Source: Flavobacterium dankookense
Lineage (GTDB): Bacteria; Bacteroidota; Bacteroidia; Flavobacteriales; Flavobacteriaceae
Direction of reading: 5' to 3'
NCBI RefSeq assembly: GCF_004362665.1
Contig: NZ_SNXR01000012.1
Span: forward strand, 496,001 to 560,000
Length of the DNA: 64,000 bases
Shown here: positions 1-8,648 of the stretch, piece by piece
Layout of the letters: the number at the start of each line of letters is the position of its first letter
How positions within the stretch are numbered: the stretch's first letter is position 1
Position numbers and translations under genes: made by a program
Notes under the pieces: model-generated
The model's database searches: none
What the model saw: the letters and a program-made list of their open reading frames with translations, nothing else
Told to the model about the DNA's origin: nothing

Positions 1-636
1 GATACAAAAATCTTGAACAATAAGATTGTTATTGGCAGATAATACTACATTAGCATTATTTGGAGTAATAGTAAAATAGGAAGGATTTTCTATTACTGGT
101 GTAAATGTATAATTGCCTGCTTGCACATCATAATAATTATAAAATCCAGTTTGATTTGCAATTAAATTACCTGTAGTAGAACCATTAGTAAATGTTATTT
201 GTTGATTAGGAACGATTACATCAGAAGCATCGCATCCATTGTTATTACTGTCATAGCGAATATTTCCTTGTAGTGAATAGGTGTAACTATTATTTACTGT
301 AAATCCATCACTTAAAGTGTAGTTTAAATTACCACTATCATCAAATACATTTACATCATATAGACCAGGAGTAGCATAACCAGGTATTGATAAGTTAACA
401 AGTAATTCATTTTCAGAAATTATTTCAGCCCATTCTGCAGATAAAATATTAGAAAACTGATCAATAAATGAGACATTTATTATTGGAGTACTTGTCACAA
501 AATCAACATCCTGACTTGTGATAGTAACTTGTAAATTTTGTCCTTTATTTCCATTATCAGGTGTCACTGAAATTATCGATTGACTTTGAATTAAATTACA
601 AGCCAAAATAAGAAAACCAAGTATTATTTTTTTCAT
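1..636 (-). CDS. Secreted multidomain protein, N-terminal part (truncated by window edge)
   Basis: The frame is open from an ATG at 636 to the window edge, giving the first 212 codons. It begins with a signal peptide (MKKIILGFLILACNLIQSQS). The mature part starts with an IPT/Ig-like segment (SVTPDNGNKGQNLQVTI) and continues into a SdrD_B/prealbumin-like segment (GNIRYDSNNNGCD), a pattern common in large exported Bacteroidota proteins. A T9SS sorting domain would be expected at the missing C terminus but cannot be seen. It starts 6 nt after the stop of the upstream O-antigen ligase-like gene on the same strand, so the two are probably co-transcribed. No specific function can be assigned. Confidence 0.8.
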   Translation of the reverse strand, partial: MKKIILGFLILACNLIQSQSIISVTPDNGNKGQNLQVTITSQDVDFVTSTPIINVSFIDQFSNILSAEWAEIISENELLVNLSIPGYATPGLYDVNVFDDSGNLNYTLSDGFTVNNSYTYSLQGNIRYDSNNNGCDASDVIVPNQQITFTNGSTTGNLIANQTGFYNYYDVQAGNYTFTPVIENPSYFTITPNNANVVLSANNNLIVQDFCI

Positions 637-642
637 TTTCAA

Positions 643-2646
643 TTATTTATAATTTGTTATGAAGTAATCAAATGTAGTCTGTTTTTTTTTACTTTCAAAA
701 TAAAATTGCTGTAAATCATTTTCAGTTTTTATTTTTTCAACAATACTTCTATTTAACTCAGGGTTATTAATTTTCACAAGAGTCATGTTTAATTTTTTCT
801 CAATAATTTTAGTTAGAAACTGTTTGTAATTTTCATTATTTGTGTCAATACTGCATTTATCAATTGTTTCAAAAGCGGTATTATATTCTCCAATATTAAA
901 ATAGGTTGCTGCCAAATTTATTCTTGCATCTTCGTAATTTGGTGAAATATTTAATGCTTCTTTATAATATTTTATCGCATTTTTAGTGTCATTATTTTTT
1001 ATATATGTCGACGCTAAGTCATTAATAATTATAATGTTGTAAGGGTTTCTTTTGTATGCGTTTTTGAAATACTCTAACGACTCTTCAAAATTCTCTTTAT
1101 AATAGGTTTCTTTAGCAATATGCCAATCATTTGGGAAACCATAAGTATCAATAATTGAAAATGAAGTATTTGCTTTTTTAAATTCTAATATTGATGTTTC
1201 GTAGTCTAATTTTTTTTCTAAATCAAGAGCTTTTGCTATATGTTTTTCTCCAGATATGGCACTAGCTGTAATTATAATGATATACGTCAGAAATGAAAAA
1301 AAGAATATAAAAAAAAGGTAAGGAGAAAGTTTATATATTTTTGTTTCTCGAGATAATAGATATTTTGAACTTACTATTGAAAACACTACCATCAATAGAA
1401 TTTGATGTTCAATCCGACTTAATGGAAAATCAAAAAATGCTATAATCAGATAGCAAAAGACAAAAAATAATAAATAAATTACTTTTTTCTTTTCAGTTGG
1501 ATTGACTTTATTTTTCGTTAAAATTATTGCTTGATATATTATTATAAAAAAAAGACCTAAATAGCACAAAAAGCCAAACAGTCCAATTTCAGAAAATACA
1601 TGTAAAAAATCATTATGAGGATTAGCAATTATAGTTCTTGAATTTATTATTGAAGAGTCTTGAAAATTATATAATCCATATTTCGGATATGCAATCATCC
1701 AATTTCCTAAACCAACACCACTTAAAAAATTATCTTGTATCATATAGATAGATTGTTTCCAATACTCTATTCTCGATAATAGGGTATATGAGGAAAATAA
1801 TCTTTTAAAATACATTGATGTAGTTTCTGGGAAATCATTAAAATTTGTTTTTATACAAGAAAAAAAATAAATGACACTACTAATTGCTGTTATAAAAACA
1901 ACAAGAAGCCATCGGCCTATTTTCTTAGAAAATCTATTTTTAATTTCATGAATAAAAACTAAGAGAAAATAGAAGCATAAGGCTATTAAAACTACTCTAG
2001 TTCTGAGTAAGATTAGCAATACGACGGTAATTATTATTGCTACAAAAGAAATAAATCTCACTTTTTTTGACATTAAAAGGCCAATAAAATAAAACGGTAA
2101 ACAAAAAAATAAAATTGAAGATAAAAAGTTTTTATTGCCAAATGTTCCAGTTATATTATGAACATTAACAAATAAATTTTGATTGTTTATTGTTTTATTA
2201 GTGAAAGCTAATGTTGCAATACTAATTGATATGAGGCCAAAAATAATTATTGAAACAATAATTTTATTTAAGTCAACTAATTTTTTGACTAAAAGATGTC
2301 TAATTATAATAAAAAAAAGGAAAAATAAAATATACTTGGAAAGTATAACATTACTTAGTTCATAGATGTTTGATTTTGAAATAGAAATAATTCCAAATGA
2401 AATGAAACCTACAAAGAGTATAACTAATTTATCAATTACAAAGTAATCATTAATTTTTTTATTGACTATTAAAAATAAAAAGATTATGAATAAAACGACT
2501 GTTGTTAATAATTGTCTTGCAAGTAGAAATGGATCCGAAACTGTGCTAAAAAAAACAAACGGAAGTGAAATAAAATAAATAAATAAAAAGAAATTAAAAC
2601 TTTTCACCCTGTTAATTAAATCCATATAAGTAAATTTTAAATGCAC
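643..2646 (-). CDS. O-antigen ligase family (Wzy_C) membrane protein with C-terminal TPR repeats
   Basis: This 667-aa protein has about 12 hydrophobic segments over roughly residues 15-470, then a soluble C-terminal third with TPR-like repeats (AIKYYKEALNISPNYEDARI near residue 570). The periplasmic-loop signature of the O-antigen ligase/polymerase family is present (GVGLGNW, then NPHNDFLHVFSEIGLFG). Such enzymes polymerise or transfer lipid-linked glycans in the inner membrane; WaaL, Wzy and protein O-oligosaccharyltransferases share this fold, so the substrate is unknown. The start could be 2646 or the internal Met at 2625. The DNA is very AT-rich. It is divergent from the other ligase-like gene at 2708 and upstream of the secreted protein gene at 636. 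Confidence 0.85.
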   Translation of the reverse strand: MHLKFTYMDLINRVKSFNFFLFIYFISLPFVFFSTVSDPFLLARQLLTTVVLFIIFLFLIVNKKINDYFVIDKLVILFVGFISFGIISISKSNIYELSNVILSKYILFFLFFIIIRHLLVKKLVDLNKIIVSIIIFGLISISIATLAFTNKTINNQNLFVNVHNITGTFGNKNFLSSILFFCLPFYFIGLLMSKKVRFISFVAIIITVVLLILLRTRVVLIALCFYFLLVFIHEIKNRFSKKIGRWLLVVFITAISSVIYFFSCIKTNFNDFPETTSMYFKRLFSSYTLLSRIEYWKQSIYMIQDNFLSGVGLGNWMIAYPKYGLYNFQDSSIINSRTIIANPHNDFLHVFSEIGLFGFLCYLGLFFIIIYQAIILTKNKVNPTEKKKVIYLLFFVFCYLIIAFFDFPLSRIEHQILLMVVFSIVSSKYLLSRETKIYKLSPYLFFIFFFSFLTYIIIITASAISGEKHIAKALDLEKKLDYETSILEFKKANTSFSIIDTYGFPNDWHIAKETYYKENFEESLEYFKNAYKRNPYNIIIINDLASTYIKNNDTKNAIKYYKEALNISPNYEDARINLAATYFNIGEYNTAFETIDKCSIDTNNENYKQFLTKIIEKKLNMTLVKINNPELNRSIVEKIKTENDLQQFYFESKKKQTTFDYFITNYK

Positions 2647-2707
2647 TTCAAAATTACATCTATTTATAATATATTTTTATATTTATGCTTTTTTCTAACC
2701 CAATGCA

Positions 2708-4021
2708 ATGTCCCAAAGAAATCAAGTATATTTAATTTTATTACACATTGGATTAGGTGTTTTAATTGCTAAACTTCCTTTTTTCTCAAAATTTTATGCA
2801 ATTCTAATTTTCCTTGCCGGACTATACGTAGTTGTAAAAAACAAAAACAGGAACAACGAAATACTTTATGTAATAGCATATATTGCAGGTAGTGAAGTAT
2901 TATTAAGAACTACCAATGGAGGTTTTTTTTACGAGTACGGAAAGTACCTAATGCTTTTTTTTACTTTTTTAGGATTTTTATTGTCAGGTCTGCCAAAAAT
3001 TAAAAATCCGTATTGGTTTTTCTTATTTTTACTTTTACCTTCCATTTTTATCTCTTTTCATTTTTTAGAAAATGATTACAGAAGAAAAATTTCCTTTGAA
3101 ATATTAGGACCAATTTGTCTTGGGTTCTTGTCCGTTTATAACTATAATAAGTCTCTTTTTTTAAAAGAGATTAAGCTTATTTTGAGTAGTATAGGATTTC
3201 CTTTAGTCACCACTTGTTTTTATTTGATCATAAACTATACGTACAATCTTGATAAAGTAAATATGTATGGATCAAATTTTTATTATTCAGGAAATTTTGC
3301 GCCAAACCAACTCGCTACAGTTCTTGGATTTGGTTTTTTTATTTATTTTTTAAAAGTTTTTCAAGCTAAAAAGTATTCAATGGTCTTTTATTTTTATCTA
3401 TTGTTATTTTGTTTAATTTTTTACAGAGGGTTATTAACCTTTTCTCGCGGTGGAATCGTATCGGGTATCATTGCAATTTTCTGTTTCATTTTAATAGTTC
3501 ATTTATCAAAATTAAATACTTCCAGAGTGAAAGAATATATACTTATATTCATTTTATTCTTGTCGGTAATTACAATTGTTGATTATCAAACAAAAAATAG
3601 TTTATCAAGCAGATATACAAATATAACTAAGTTTGATTTTAGTGAAAAAAAGTTAAAAAAGGGAAGATACATGTTAGTTTCTTCTGATGTTAATAATTTC
3701 ATTGAAAATCCTGTTTTTGGAGTTGGAGTAGGAGTTGGACAAGAAATTAGAAAAGCAAACTATAACAATAATATAAACACCCATAGCGAAGTAACACGAT
3801 TAGTGTCAGAACACGGTCTGCTTGGGCTTACTTGTTTTTTTATACTCATTATTTTCCCAATAATTAACTTTAAACACAATATAGGGAATATCTATTTAAT
3901 TCCTTTGTTCGTTTTTTGGTTTTTATCAATAAATCATTCAGCTACAAGGATTATTCTTCCTTTATTTTTATATTCCTTGACACTAATAAAAATTTATCCT
4001 AATCAAGAAGAAAGAAATTAA
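2708..4021 (+). CDS. O-antigen ligase/polymerase-like membrane protein
   Basis: This 437-aa polytopic membrane protein has about 10-11 hydrophobic helices. A family-typical loop near residues 340-385 contains GVGVGVGQE followed by NTHSEVTRLVSEHGLLGL, the H-x-E/D loop of the O-antigen ligase superfamily. An arginine-rich cytoplasmic segment (TFSRGGIVSG) is also typical. It lacks the TPR tail of its divergent neighbour at 643-2646. The role is probably glycan polymerisation or ligation in the inner membrane, but no glycosyltransferase cluster lies nearby to identify the substrate. The ATG at 2708 is used; the gene ends just before a bidirectional terminator. Confidence 0.8.
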   Translation: MSQRNQVYLILLHIGLGVLIAKLPFFSKFYAILIFLAGLYVVVKNKNRNNEILYVIAYIAGSEVLLRTTNGGFFYEYGKYLMLFFTFLGFLLSGLPKIKNPYWFFLFLLLPSIFISFHFLENDYRRKISFEILGPICLGFLSVYNYNKSLFLKEIKLILSSIGFPLVTTCFYLIINYTYNLDKVNMYGSNFYYSGNFAPNQLATVLGFGFFIYFLKVFQAKKYSMVFYFYLLLFCLIFYRGLLTFSRGGIVSGIIAIFCFILIVHLSKLNTSRVKEYILIFILFLSVITIVDYQTKNSLSSRYTNITKFDFSEKKLKKGRYMLVSSDVNNFIENPVFGVGVGVGQEIRKANYNNNINTHSEVTRLVSEHGLLGLTCFFILIIFPIINFKHNIGNIYLIPLFVFWFLSINHSATRIILPLFLYSLTLIKIYPNQEERN

Positions 4022-4061
4022 ACTTGAATGAAATTCTAATTTTATTTAAATTGAATTAAAC

Positions 4062-4095
4062 AAAAAAACCGCTAATCTTTCGAAAAGCGGTTTTT
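4062..4095. terminator. Bidirectional intrinsic terminator
   Basis: The inverted repeat ACCGCT / AGCGGT is flanked by an A-run and a T-run. It lies between the convergent ligase-like gene and rng and can stop transcription from both sides. Confidence 0.85.
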
Positions 4096-4118
4096 CATTT
4101 TCTGAATTTATTTCAGAA

Positions 4119-5663
4119 TTATTCTTTAATTTTTTTTCCTTGATCATCATAAAAATGATATTCAAGATACGTGTAAGCGTCACGAGGTATGATTTTCACC
4201 CATTTTTTATGTTCAAAAAACCATTTTGAACGTAATGATGGAAAACCTTTGGTAAGGTATGCTGCCACAAAAGGATGAACGTTTAGTTTTATTTTTTTGT
4301 GGTCTTTAATGATTTTTTCAAGCGAAAAAGTAATCTTGTCTATAATCTGAATTGGTGCATCTACATCGCCACTCAAATTATTCGGATTCTCTTCCCTTGT
4401 TTCAATATTTACTTCTGGTCTTACACGCTGACGAGTAATTTGAACTAATCCAAATTTACTTGGCGGTAAGATTTTGTGTTTGGCTTTATCATCGCTCATT
4501 TCTTCTCTAAGGAAGTTGAACAACACTTGACGGTTATCAGAATTTTGCATATCGATAAAATCAATTACAATAATTCCACCCATATCGCGAAGTCGCAACT
4601 GTCGTGCAATTTCTGCAGCAGCAATCATGTTTACTTCTAATGCTGTGTCTTCTTGATTGGAAGCTTTGTTCGAACGATTTCCACTGTTTACATCAATTAC
4701 ATGAAGTGCTTCAGTGTGTTCAATAATCAAATAAGCACCTTTGCTCATAGAAACAGTTCTTCCGAAAGAGGTTTTTATTTGTCTTTCGATGTGGTATTTC
4801 TCAAACAACGGCGTGTCTTTTGATTGATAAAACTTAACAATTTTTTGTTTCTCCGGAGCTATTTCGGCTAAATAGTCCTTTGTTTCTTGGTACAACTCTT
4901 CGTCATCTGTTTGAATACTCGTGAAAGTATCATTGAATACATCTCTAAGAATAGACGAAGCTTTGTTGAGCTCGCCTAAAATCTTCGACGGATGATGAGC
5001 AGTTGGTAATTTTTTACACATTGCAGTCCATCTATTCATTAAGTTCTGCAAGTCTTTTTCTAATTCGATTGTACTTTTGCCTTCGGCTACTGTTCTTACA
5101 ATAACGCCAAAACCTTTTGGTTTGACTGCTTGTACTAGTTTTTTAAGTCGGTCTTTTTCTTCTTTAGATTCTATTTTTTGCGAAATAGAAATTCTATCCG
5201 AAAACGGAACTAAAACTACAAATCGGCCCGCAAAAGAAAGCTCGGCGCTTATTCTTGGACCTTTTGTTGAGATTGGTTCTTTTACTACTTGAACTAATAC
5301 AGATTGATTGGCACTCAGAATATCTGAAATAGAACCATTTTTATCAATCTCTTTTTCAAACTGAAAGTTTTTTAGGGAGAAATCTTTTATTTTACCTGCG
5401 CTTACAAGTTTTATGAATTTCAAATAAGAAGCTAAACTCGGACCAAGATCGTGATAATGTAAAAAGGCATCTTTTTCATAGCCAACATTTACAAAAGCAG
5501 CATTCAATCCAGCAACTGGTTTTCTGATTTTGGCAATAAATATATCGCCAACCTGAAAGTTACTTGTGTCTTCTTGTTTGTGTAATTCAATTAGTTTTCC
5601 ATCTTTTAATAAGGCAAAATCTACAGCATCTTCACCACTACGGATGATTAATTCTTTATTCAT
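4119..5663 (-). CDS. rng: Ribonuclease E/G family endoribonuclease
   Basis: At 514 aa this has the length of RNase G rather than of full RNase E. An N-terminal S1-like domain (about residues 35-130, GDIFIAKIRKPVAGLNAAFVN) precedes the RNase E/G core. The catalytic metal-binding region is visible: HVIDVNSGNRS near residue 325 and IIVIDFIDM near residue 365. The enzyme would cleave single-stranded AU-rich RNA and process rRNA 5' ends. It lies downstream of HU and the 30-aa basic protein on the same strand, but a hairpin and about 260 nt of repeat-like DNA separate them, so it may have its own promoter. Confidence 0.93.
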   Translation of the reverse strand: MNKELIIRSGEDAVDFALLKDGKLIELHKQEDTSNFQVGDIFIAKIRKPVAGLNAAFVNVGYEKDAFLHYHDLGPSLASYLKFIKLVSAGKIKDFSLKNFQFEKEIDKNGSISDILSANQSVLVQVVKEPISTKGPRISAELSFAGRFVVLVPFSDRISISQKIESKEEKDRLKKLVQAVKPKGFGVIVRTVAEGKSTIELEKDLQNLMNRWTAMCKKLPTAHHPSKILGELNKASSILRDVFNDTFTSIQTDDEELYQETKDYLAEIAPEKQKIVKFYQSKDTPLFEKYHIERQIKTSFGRTVSMSKGAYLIIEHTEALHVIDVNSGNRSNKASNQEDTALEVNMIAAAEIARQLRLRDMGGIIVIDFIDMQNSDNRQVLFNFLREEMSDDKAKHKILPPSKFGLVQITRQRVRPEVNIETREENPNNLSGDVDAPIQIIDKITFSLEKIIKDHKKIKLNVHPFVAAYLTKGFPSLRSKWFFEHKKWVKIIPRDAYTYLEYHFYDDQGKKIKE

Positions 5664-5900
5664 GTTGTAAATTTATATCTGTTTTTTGAGAAAATAGAGA
5701 ATAGAGAAAAGGAAATAGATAAAATCTATATATCTGAAAATCTAAAATCTAAAATCTTATTTACAGATGGATTAAACATTTTAAACAGGTATTTTGTTAC
5801 CCGGAGAAAGTTAGTGTTCAGTTTACAGTTTTTAGTTTGCAGTAATTGTTTACTAATTACTGACCACTGATTACTAAATTTCAATTTCAATGAACGTTTA
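5664..5900. repeat. Intergenic repeat-like DNA between rng and the small ribosomal protein gene
   Basis: There is no gene here. The stretch holds tandem-like words (aatctaaaat repeated near 5739-5757) and variants of CAGTTTACAGTTTTTAGTTT and ACTAATTACTGACCACTGATTACTAA (about 5815-5880). Similar low-complexity spacers occur elsewhere in the window, for example near 41575-41630. The rng promoter must lie in or near this DNA, but no convincing one was found. Confidence 0.4.
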
Positions 5901-5936
5901 AAAAGAAAAAAGTAGTTTAGAACTACTTTTTCTTTT
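5901..5936 (-). terminator. Hairpin overlapping the end of the 30-aa basic protein gene
   Basis: The arms AGTAGTT and AACTACT are flanked by A-rich and T-rich runs. The stem includes the stop codon of the 5923-6015 gene. It would end the HU / small protein transcript before rng. Confidence 0.65.
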
Positions 5937-6015
5937 TGTGACGGTTAGCTCTCGCTCTCTTTTTACGTTTGTGAGTCGCTACCTTATGTCTCTTTCTTTT
6001 TTTACCACTTGGCAT
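5923..6015 (-). CDS. 30-aa highly basic AURKAIP1/COX24-type ribosomal small protein
   Basis: This complete 30-codon ORF starts MPSGKKRKRHKV and ends RHKKKK; over half the residues are Lys, Arg or His. It resembles the AURKAIP1/COX24 (mS38) domain, whose bacterial counterparts are tiny small-subunit ribosomal proteins; Bacteroidota carry a near-invariant copy. That assignment comes from family memory. It sits 29 nt downstream of the HU gene and is probably co-transcribed with it. It is too short for most gene finders, but its composition and position support it strongly. A bTHX-like protein is the alternative. Confidence 0.8.
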   Translation of the reverse strand: MPSGKKRKRHKVATHKRKKRARANRHKKKK

Positions 6016-6044
6016 ACGTTAGGGTTTAGTGATTAATAATAAGT

Positions 6045-6338
6045 TTATACTGGTACTTCAGTATTTGTTTTAACTGATTCTACAAATACTTTTGCAGGTT
6101 TAAATGCAGGAATGTTGTGAGCAGGAATCTTGATAGTTGTATTTTTTGAAATGTTTCTTCCAGTTTTTTCAGCTCTTGTTTTGATAATAAAACTACCAAA
6201 ACCTCTTAAATAAACATTATCACCAGTTTCTAATGAAGTTTTTACTTCTTCCATAAACGCTTCAACTGTTGCTTGAACATCTCCTTTTTCAAGACCTAAT
6301 TTTTCTGAAATCTTTGCTACGATATCTGCTTTCGTCAT
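6045..6338 (-). CDS. HU family DNA-binding protein
   Basis: This 97-aa protein is a full-length HU/IHF-type histone-like protein. It starts MTKADIVAKISEKLG (helical dimerisation part) and has the family signature GFGSFIIKTRAEKTGRN leading to the DNA-binding beta arm with the IPAHNIPAFKPAK core. It bends and compacts DNA as a dimer. It is the first gene of a minus-strand unit with the 30-aa basic protein and is divergent from mutY. A TATATTTG promoter element lies just upstream at 6380-6387. Confidence 0.93.
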   Translation of the reverse strand: MTKADIVAKISEKLGLEKGDVQATVEAFMEEVKTSLETGDNVYLRGFGSFIIKTRAEKTGRNISKNTTIKIPAHNIPAFKPAKVFVESVKTNTEVPV

Positions 6339-6379
6339 TTTCTTTCGTATTTAATATTATGAGTAATTTTTTGAGGTTG

Positions 6380-6387
6380 CAAATATA
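6380..6387 (-). promoter_or_regulatory. Bacteroidota -7 element of the HU gene
   Basis: On the minus strand this reads TATATTTG, an exact TAnnTTTG match, 42 nt before the HU start. No well-spaced TTG -33 box is evident. Confidence 0.6.
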
Positions 6388-6445
6388 TGAATTAAAAAAA
6401 CAATATTTCAAGCATAATCTATTAAAATTTAATCACATAAAGATT

Positions 6446-6453
6446 TATTTTTG
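6446..6453 (+). promoter_or_regulatory. -7 element of mutY
   Basis: TATTTTTG matches TAnnTTTG and is followed by GCAAACC, 18 nt before the mutY ATG at 6471. No clear -33 TTG is seen. Confidence 0.5.
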
Positions 6454-6470
6454 CAAACCACTTTTTTGCT

Positions 6471-7511
6471 ATGAAATTCGCTAACTCTTTAATTCAATGG
6501 TATTTAGAAAACAAACGTGATTTGCCTTGGCGAAACACGACAAATCCATATCCAATTTGGCTCTCCGAAATTATGCTTCAACAAACGCGAGTGGCTCAAG
6601 GTTTGCCTTATTTTTTACGATTTACAGAAGCTTTTCCAACCGTATTTGATTTGGCGAAAGCCGACGAAGAACAAGTGCTAAAACTTTGGCAAGGTTTAGG
6701 TTATTATTCAAGAGCAAGAAATTTGCACAAAACGGCTCAGCAAATTGCTTTTGAACTCGATGGAAATTTTCCTTCATCCTATAAAGAATTATTGAAATTA
6801 AAAGGAATTGGTGAATATACTGCCGCAGCCATTGCTTCGTTTGCTTACAACGAAAATGTTCCTGTGGTTGATGGAAATGTGTTTCGGGTTTTGTCGCGCT
6901 ATTTTGATGTTGAAACTGATATTGCTTCGGCTGGAGCCAAAAAAGAATTTACACTTCTAGCGAGTGAATTATTGCCCAAAGGAAAAGCTAATCTTTTCAA
7001 TCAAGCCATTATGGAGTTTGGCGCGTTGCAATGTGTTCCTAAAAATCCAGATTGTACTTCCTGTGTTTTAAACGATAGTTGTTTGGCTTTGCAAAAGAAA
7101 AAAGTAGCACAACTTCCAGTAAAATTAAAGAAAACTAAAGTTACACCTAAGTTTTTTAACTACCTTGTTTTTTTAGATGAAGATGGAAATACCTTAATTA
7201 ATAAAAGAACGGAAAAAGGAATTTGGCACAATTTATATCAGTTTCCTTTGTTAGAAACAGCAACAGCTCTTGATGATGATGCTATTTTAAGTCTAATTAA
7301 AGAGCAAAATTTCATTGCCAACGAAATTGATACTGTTGTTTTGTATAATACAGAAAACATTATTCATAAATTATCGCATCAGCATTTGACGATAAAGTTT
7401 TGGAAAGTTACTGTAAAAGGAAAAATCAATGGCGGAATTGACTGTAAATCAGCGGCAGAATTTCCTTTTCCGATTGTGATTTTTAATTTTATTTCAAAAT
7501 ATTGGTTTTAA
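6471..7511 (+). CDS. mutY: A/G-specific adenine glycosylase
   Basis: This 346-aa enzyme removes adenine mispaired with 8-oxoguanine. The N-terminal glycosylase domain holds the catalytic Glu region (SEIMLQQTRV, about residue 33), a helix-hairpin-helix (LKGIGEYTAAAI) and the catalytic Asp (VVDGNVFRVLSR). The four iron-sulphur cysteines follow with exact C-x6-C-x2-C-x5-C spacing (CVPKNPDCTSCVLNDSC). A NUDIX-like C-terminal 8-oxoG recognition domain completes it. It heads the mutY-ssb-gldD group, an arrangement known from F. johnsoniae. Confidence 0.95.
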   Translation: MKFANSLIQWYLENKRDLPWRNTTNPYPIWLSEIMLQQTRVAQGLPYFLRFTEAFPTVFDLAKADEEQVLKLWQGLGYYSRARNLHKTAQQIAFELDGNFPSSYKELLKLKGIGEYTAAAIASFAYNENVPVVDGNVFRVLSRYFDVETDIASAGAKKEFTLLASELLPKGKANLFNQAIMEFGALQCVPKNPDCTSCVLNDSCLALQKKKVAQLPVKLKKTKVTPKFFNYLVFLDEDGNTLINKRTEKGIWHNLYQFPLLETATALDDDAILSLIKEQNFIANEIDTVVLYNTENIIHKLSHQHLTIKFWKVTVKGKINGGIDCKSAAEFPFPIVIFNFISKYWF

Positions 7512-7527
7512 TTTTCAAAAAAATTAG

Positions 7528-7535
7528 TAAATTTG
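7528..7535 (+). promoter_or_regulatory. -7 element upstream of ssb
   Basis: TAAATTTG fits TAnnTTTG and lies 22 nt before the ssb start in the short mutY-ssb gap, suggesting that ssb has its own promoter. Confidence 0.5.
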
Positions 7536-7556
7536 AAATAATTAATACCTCAAACA

Positions 7557-7985
7557 ATGAATGGCACCTTAAATAAAGTAATGTTAATTGGTCACCTTGG
7601 CGACGATGTGAAAATGCATTATTTCGAAGGAGGAAATTGTATTGGGCGTTTTCCGTTGGCTACTAACGAAGTATATATCAATAAAACTACCAACGAAAAG
7701 ATAACTTCTACTGAATGGCATAATTTAGTTGTTCGAAACAAAGCTGCCGAAATTTGCGAAAAATACCTATCAAAAGGTGATAAAATCTATATTGAAGGTA
7801 GAATAAAATCCCGTCAATGGCAAGCCGAAGACGGAACTACAAAATATACTACAGAGATTCAGGTGACAGAGTTTACCTTTTTAACCACTAAAAAAGATGT
7901 GGAAGGAATTAAACAAAATCATGCTTCTGAACCTAAAAACACTAACTTTGAAGCGTCAAGTCCTGAGAATGATTTGCCATTTTAA
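7557..7985 (+). CDS. ssb: Single-stranded DNA-binding protein
   Basis: This 142-aa protein has an N-terminal OB fold (residues 1-110: NKVMLIGHLGDDVKMHY, TEWHNLVVRNKAAEI, GDKIYIEGRIKSRQW). A short disordered linker leads to the acidic tip ENDLPF, the SSB-Ct peptide that recruits replication and repair proteins. It lies between mutY and gldD. A SSB-like DUF3127 protein with the same kind of tip is encoded at 31180. Confidence 0.95.
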   Translation: MNGTLNKVMLIGHLGDDVKMHYFEGGNCIGRFPLATNEVYINKTTNEKITSTEWHNLVVRNKAAEICEKYLSKGDKIYIEGRIKSRQWQAEDGTTKYTTEIQVTEFTFLTTKKDVEGIKQNHASEPKNTNFEASSPENDLPF

Positions 7986-8022
7986 TGTTTTTCACACTTA
8001 GATTTTTTTGCTTTATTATTTT

Positions 8023-8583
8023 ATGAAAAGAAAAATAATTTTCAGTTCTTTTTTTGCTTTTTTGTTATTGGTAACGAGTTGTAAAGACGATGTTTTGCCA
8101 AAACCTCCTAGTCAGCTTCGATTGGACTATCCTTTAGCCAGTTATGCTACTTACAGCAATGGTTGTCCATTTACGTTTGATGTCAATGAAGATGTTACTA
8201 TCAAAGAAGACAAAAATTGTGGGTTTAGTATTCAGTATCCAAAAATGAAGGCAACTATTTATTTGACTTATAAACCAGTTAACAATGATATAACAAAGTT
8301 GCTTCGCGATGCCCAAAAATTGACTTTTGAACATGTTGTAAAAGCAGATGATATTACCGAATTACCTTTTTTAAACAGAGATAAGAAAGTATATGGAATG
8401 TTTTATAAAGTAAATGGAAATGCGGCTACCAATGCCCAATTTTATGTTACGGATAGCATCAACCATTTTGTAACAGGTTCTGTTTATTTTTATGCAAAAC
8501 CCAATTTTGATTCCATCATGCCAGCCACAAGCTATGTCAAAGACGACATGCAACACTTAATGGAAAGTTTGCAGTGGAAGTAG
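8023..8583 (+). CDS. gldD: Gliding motility lipoprotein GldD
   Basis: This 186-aa lipoprotein starts MKRKIIFSSFFAFLLLVTSC, where VTSC is the lipobox. A start at 8008 would add five residues before the signal peptide and is less likely. The mature sequence (PSQLRLDYPLASY, CGFSIQYPKMKATIYLTY) is that of GldD, a membrane lipoprotein required for gliding and linked to T9SS function in F. johnsoniae. The mutY-ssb-gldD order matches that species, except that gldE, normally directly upstream of gldD, is absent: ssb ends only 37 nt before this start. Confidence 0.92.
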   Translation: MKRKIIFSSFFAFLLLVTSCKDDVLPKPPSQLRLDYPLASYATYSNGCPFTFDVNEDVTIKEDKNCGFSIQYPKMKATIYLTYKPVNNDITKLLRDAQKLTFEHVVKADDITELPFLNRDKKVYGMFYKVNGNAATNAQFYVTDSINHFVTGSVYFYAKPNFDSIMPATSYVKDDMQHLMESLQWK

Positions 8584-8648
8584 GTTGTTTGATTTTTTTA
8601 TTTATGGATTGATGTAACGAACTTTACCTTATAACTGTATTATTTGTT

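Noticed and set aside
8008..8022. Upstream start for gldD
   Set aside because: It adds five residues before a normal lipoprotein signal peptide beginning MKRK.
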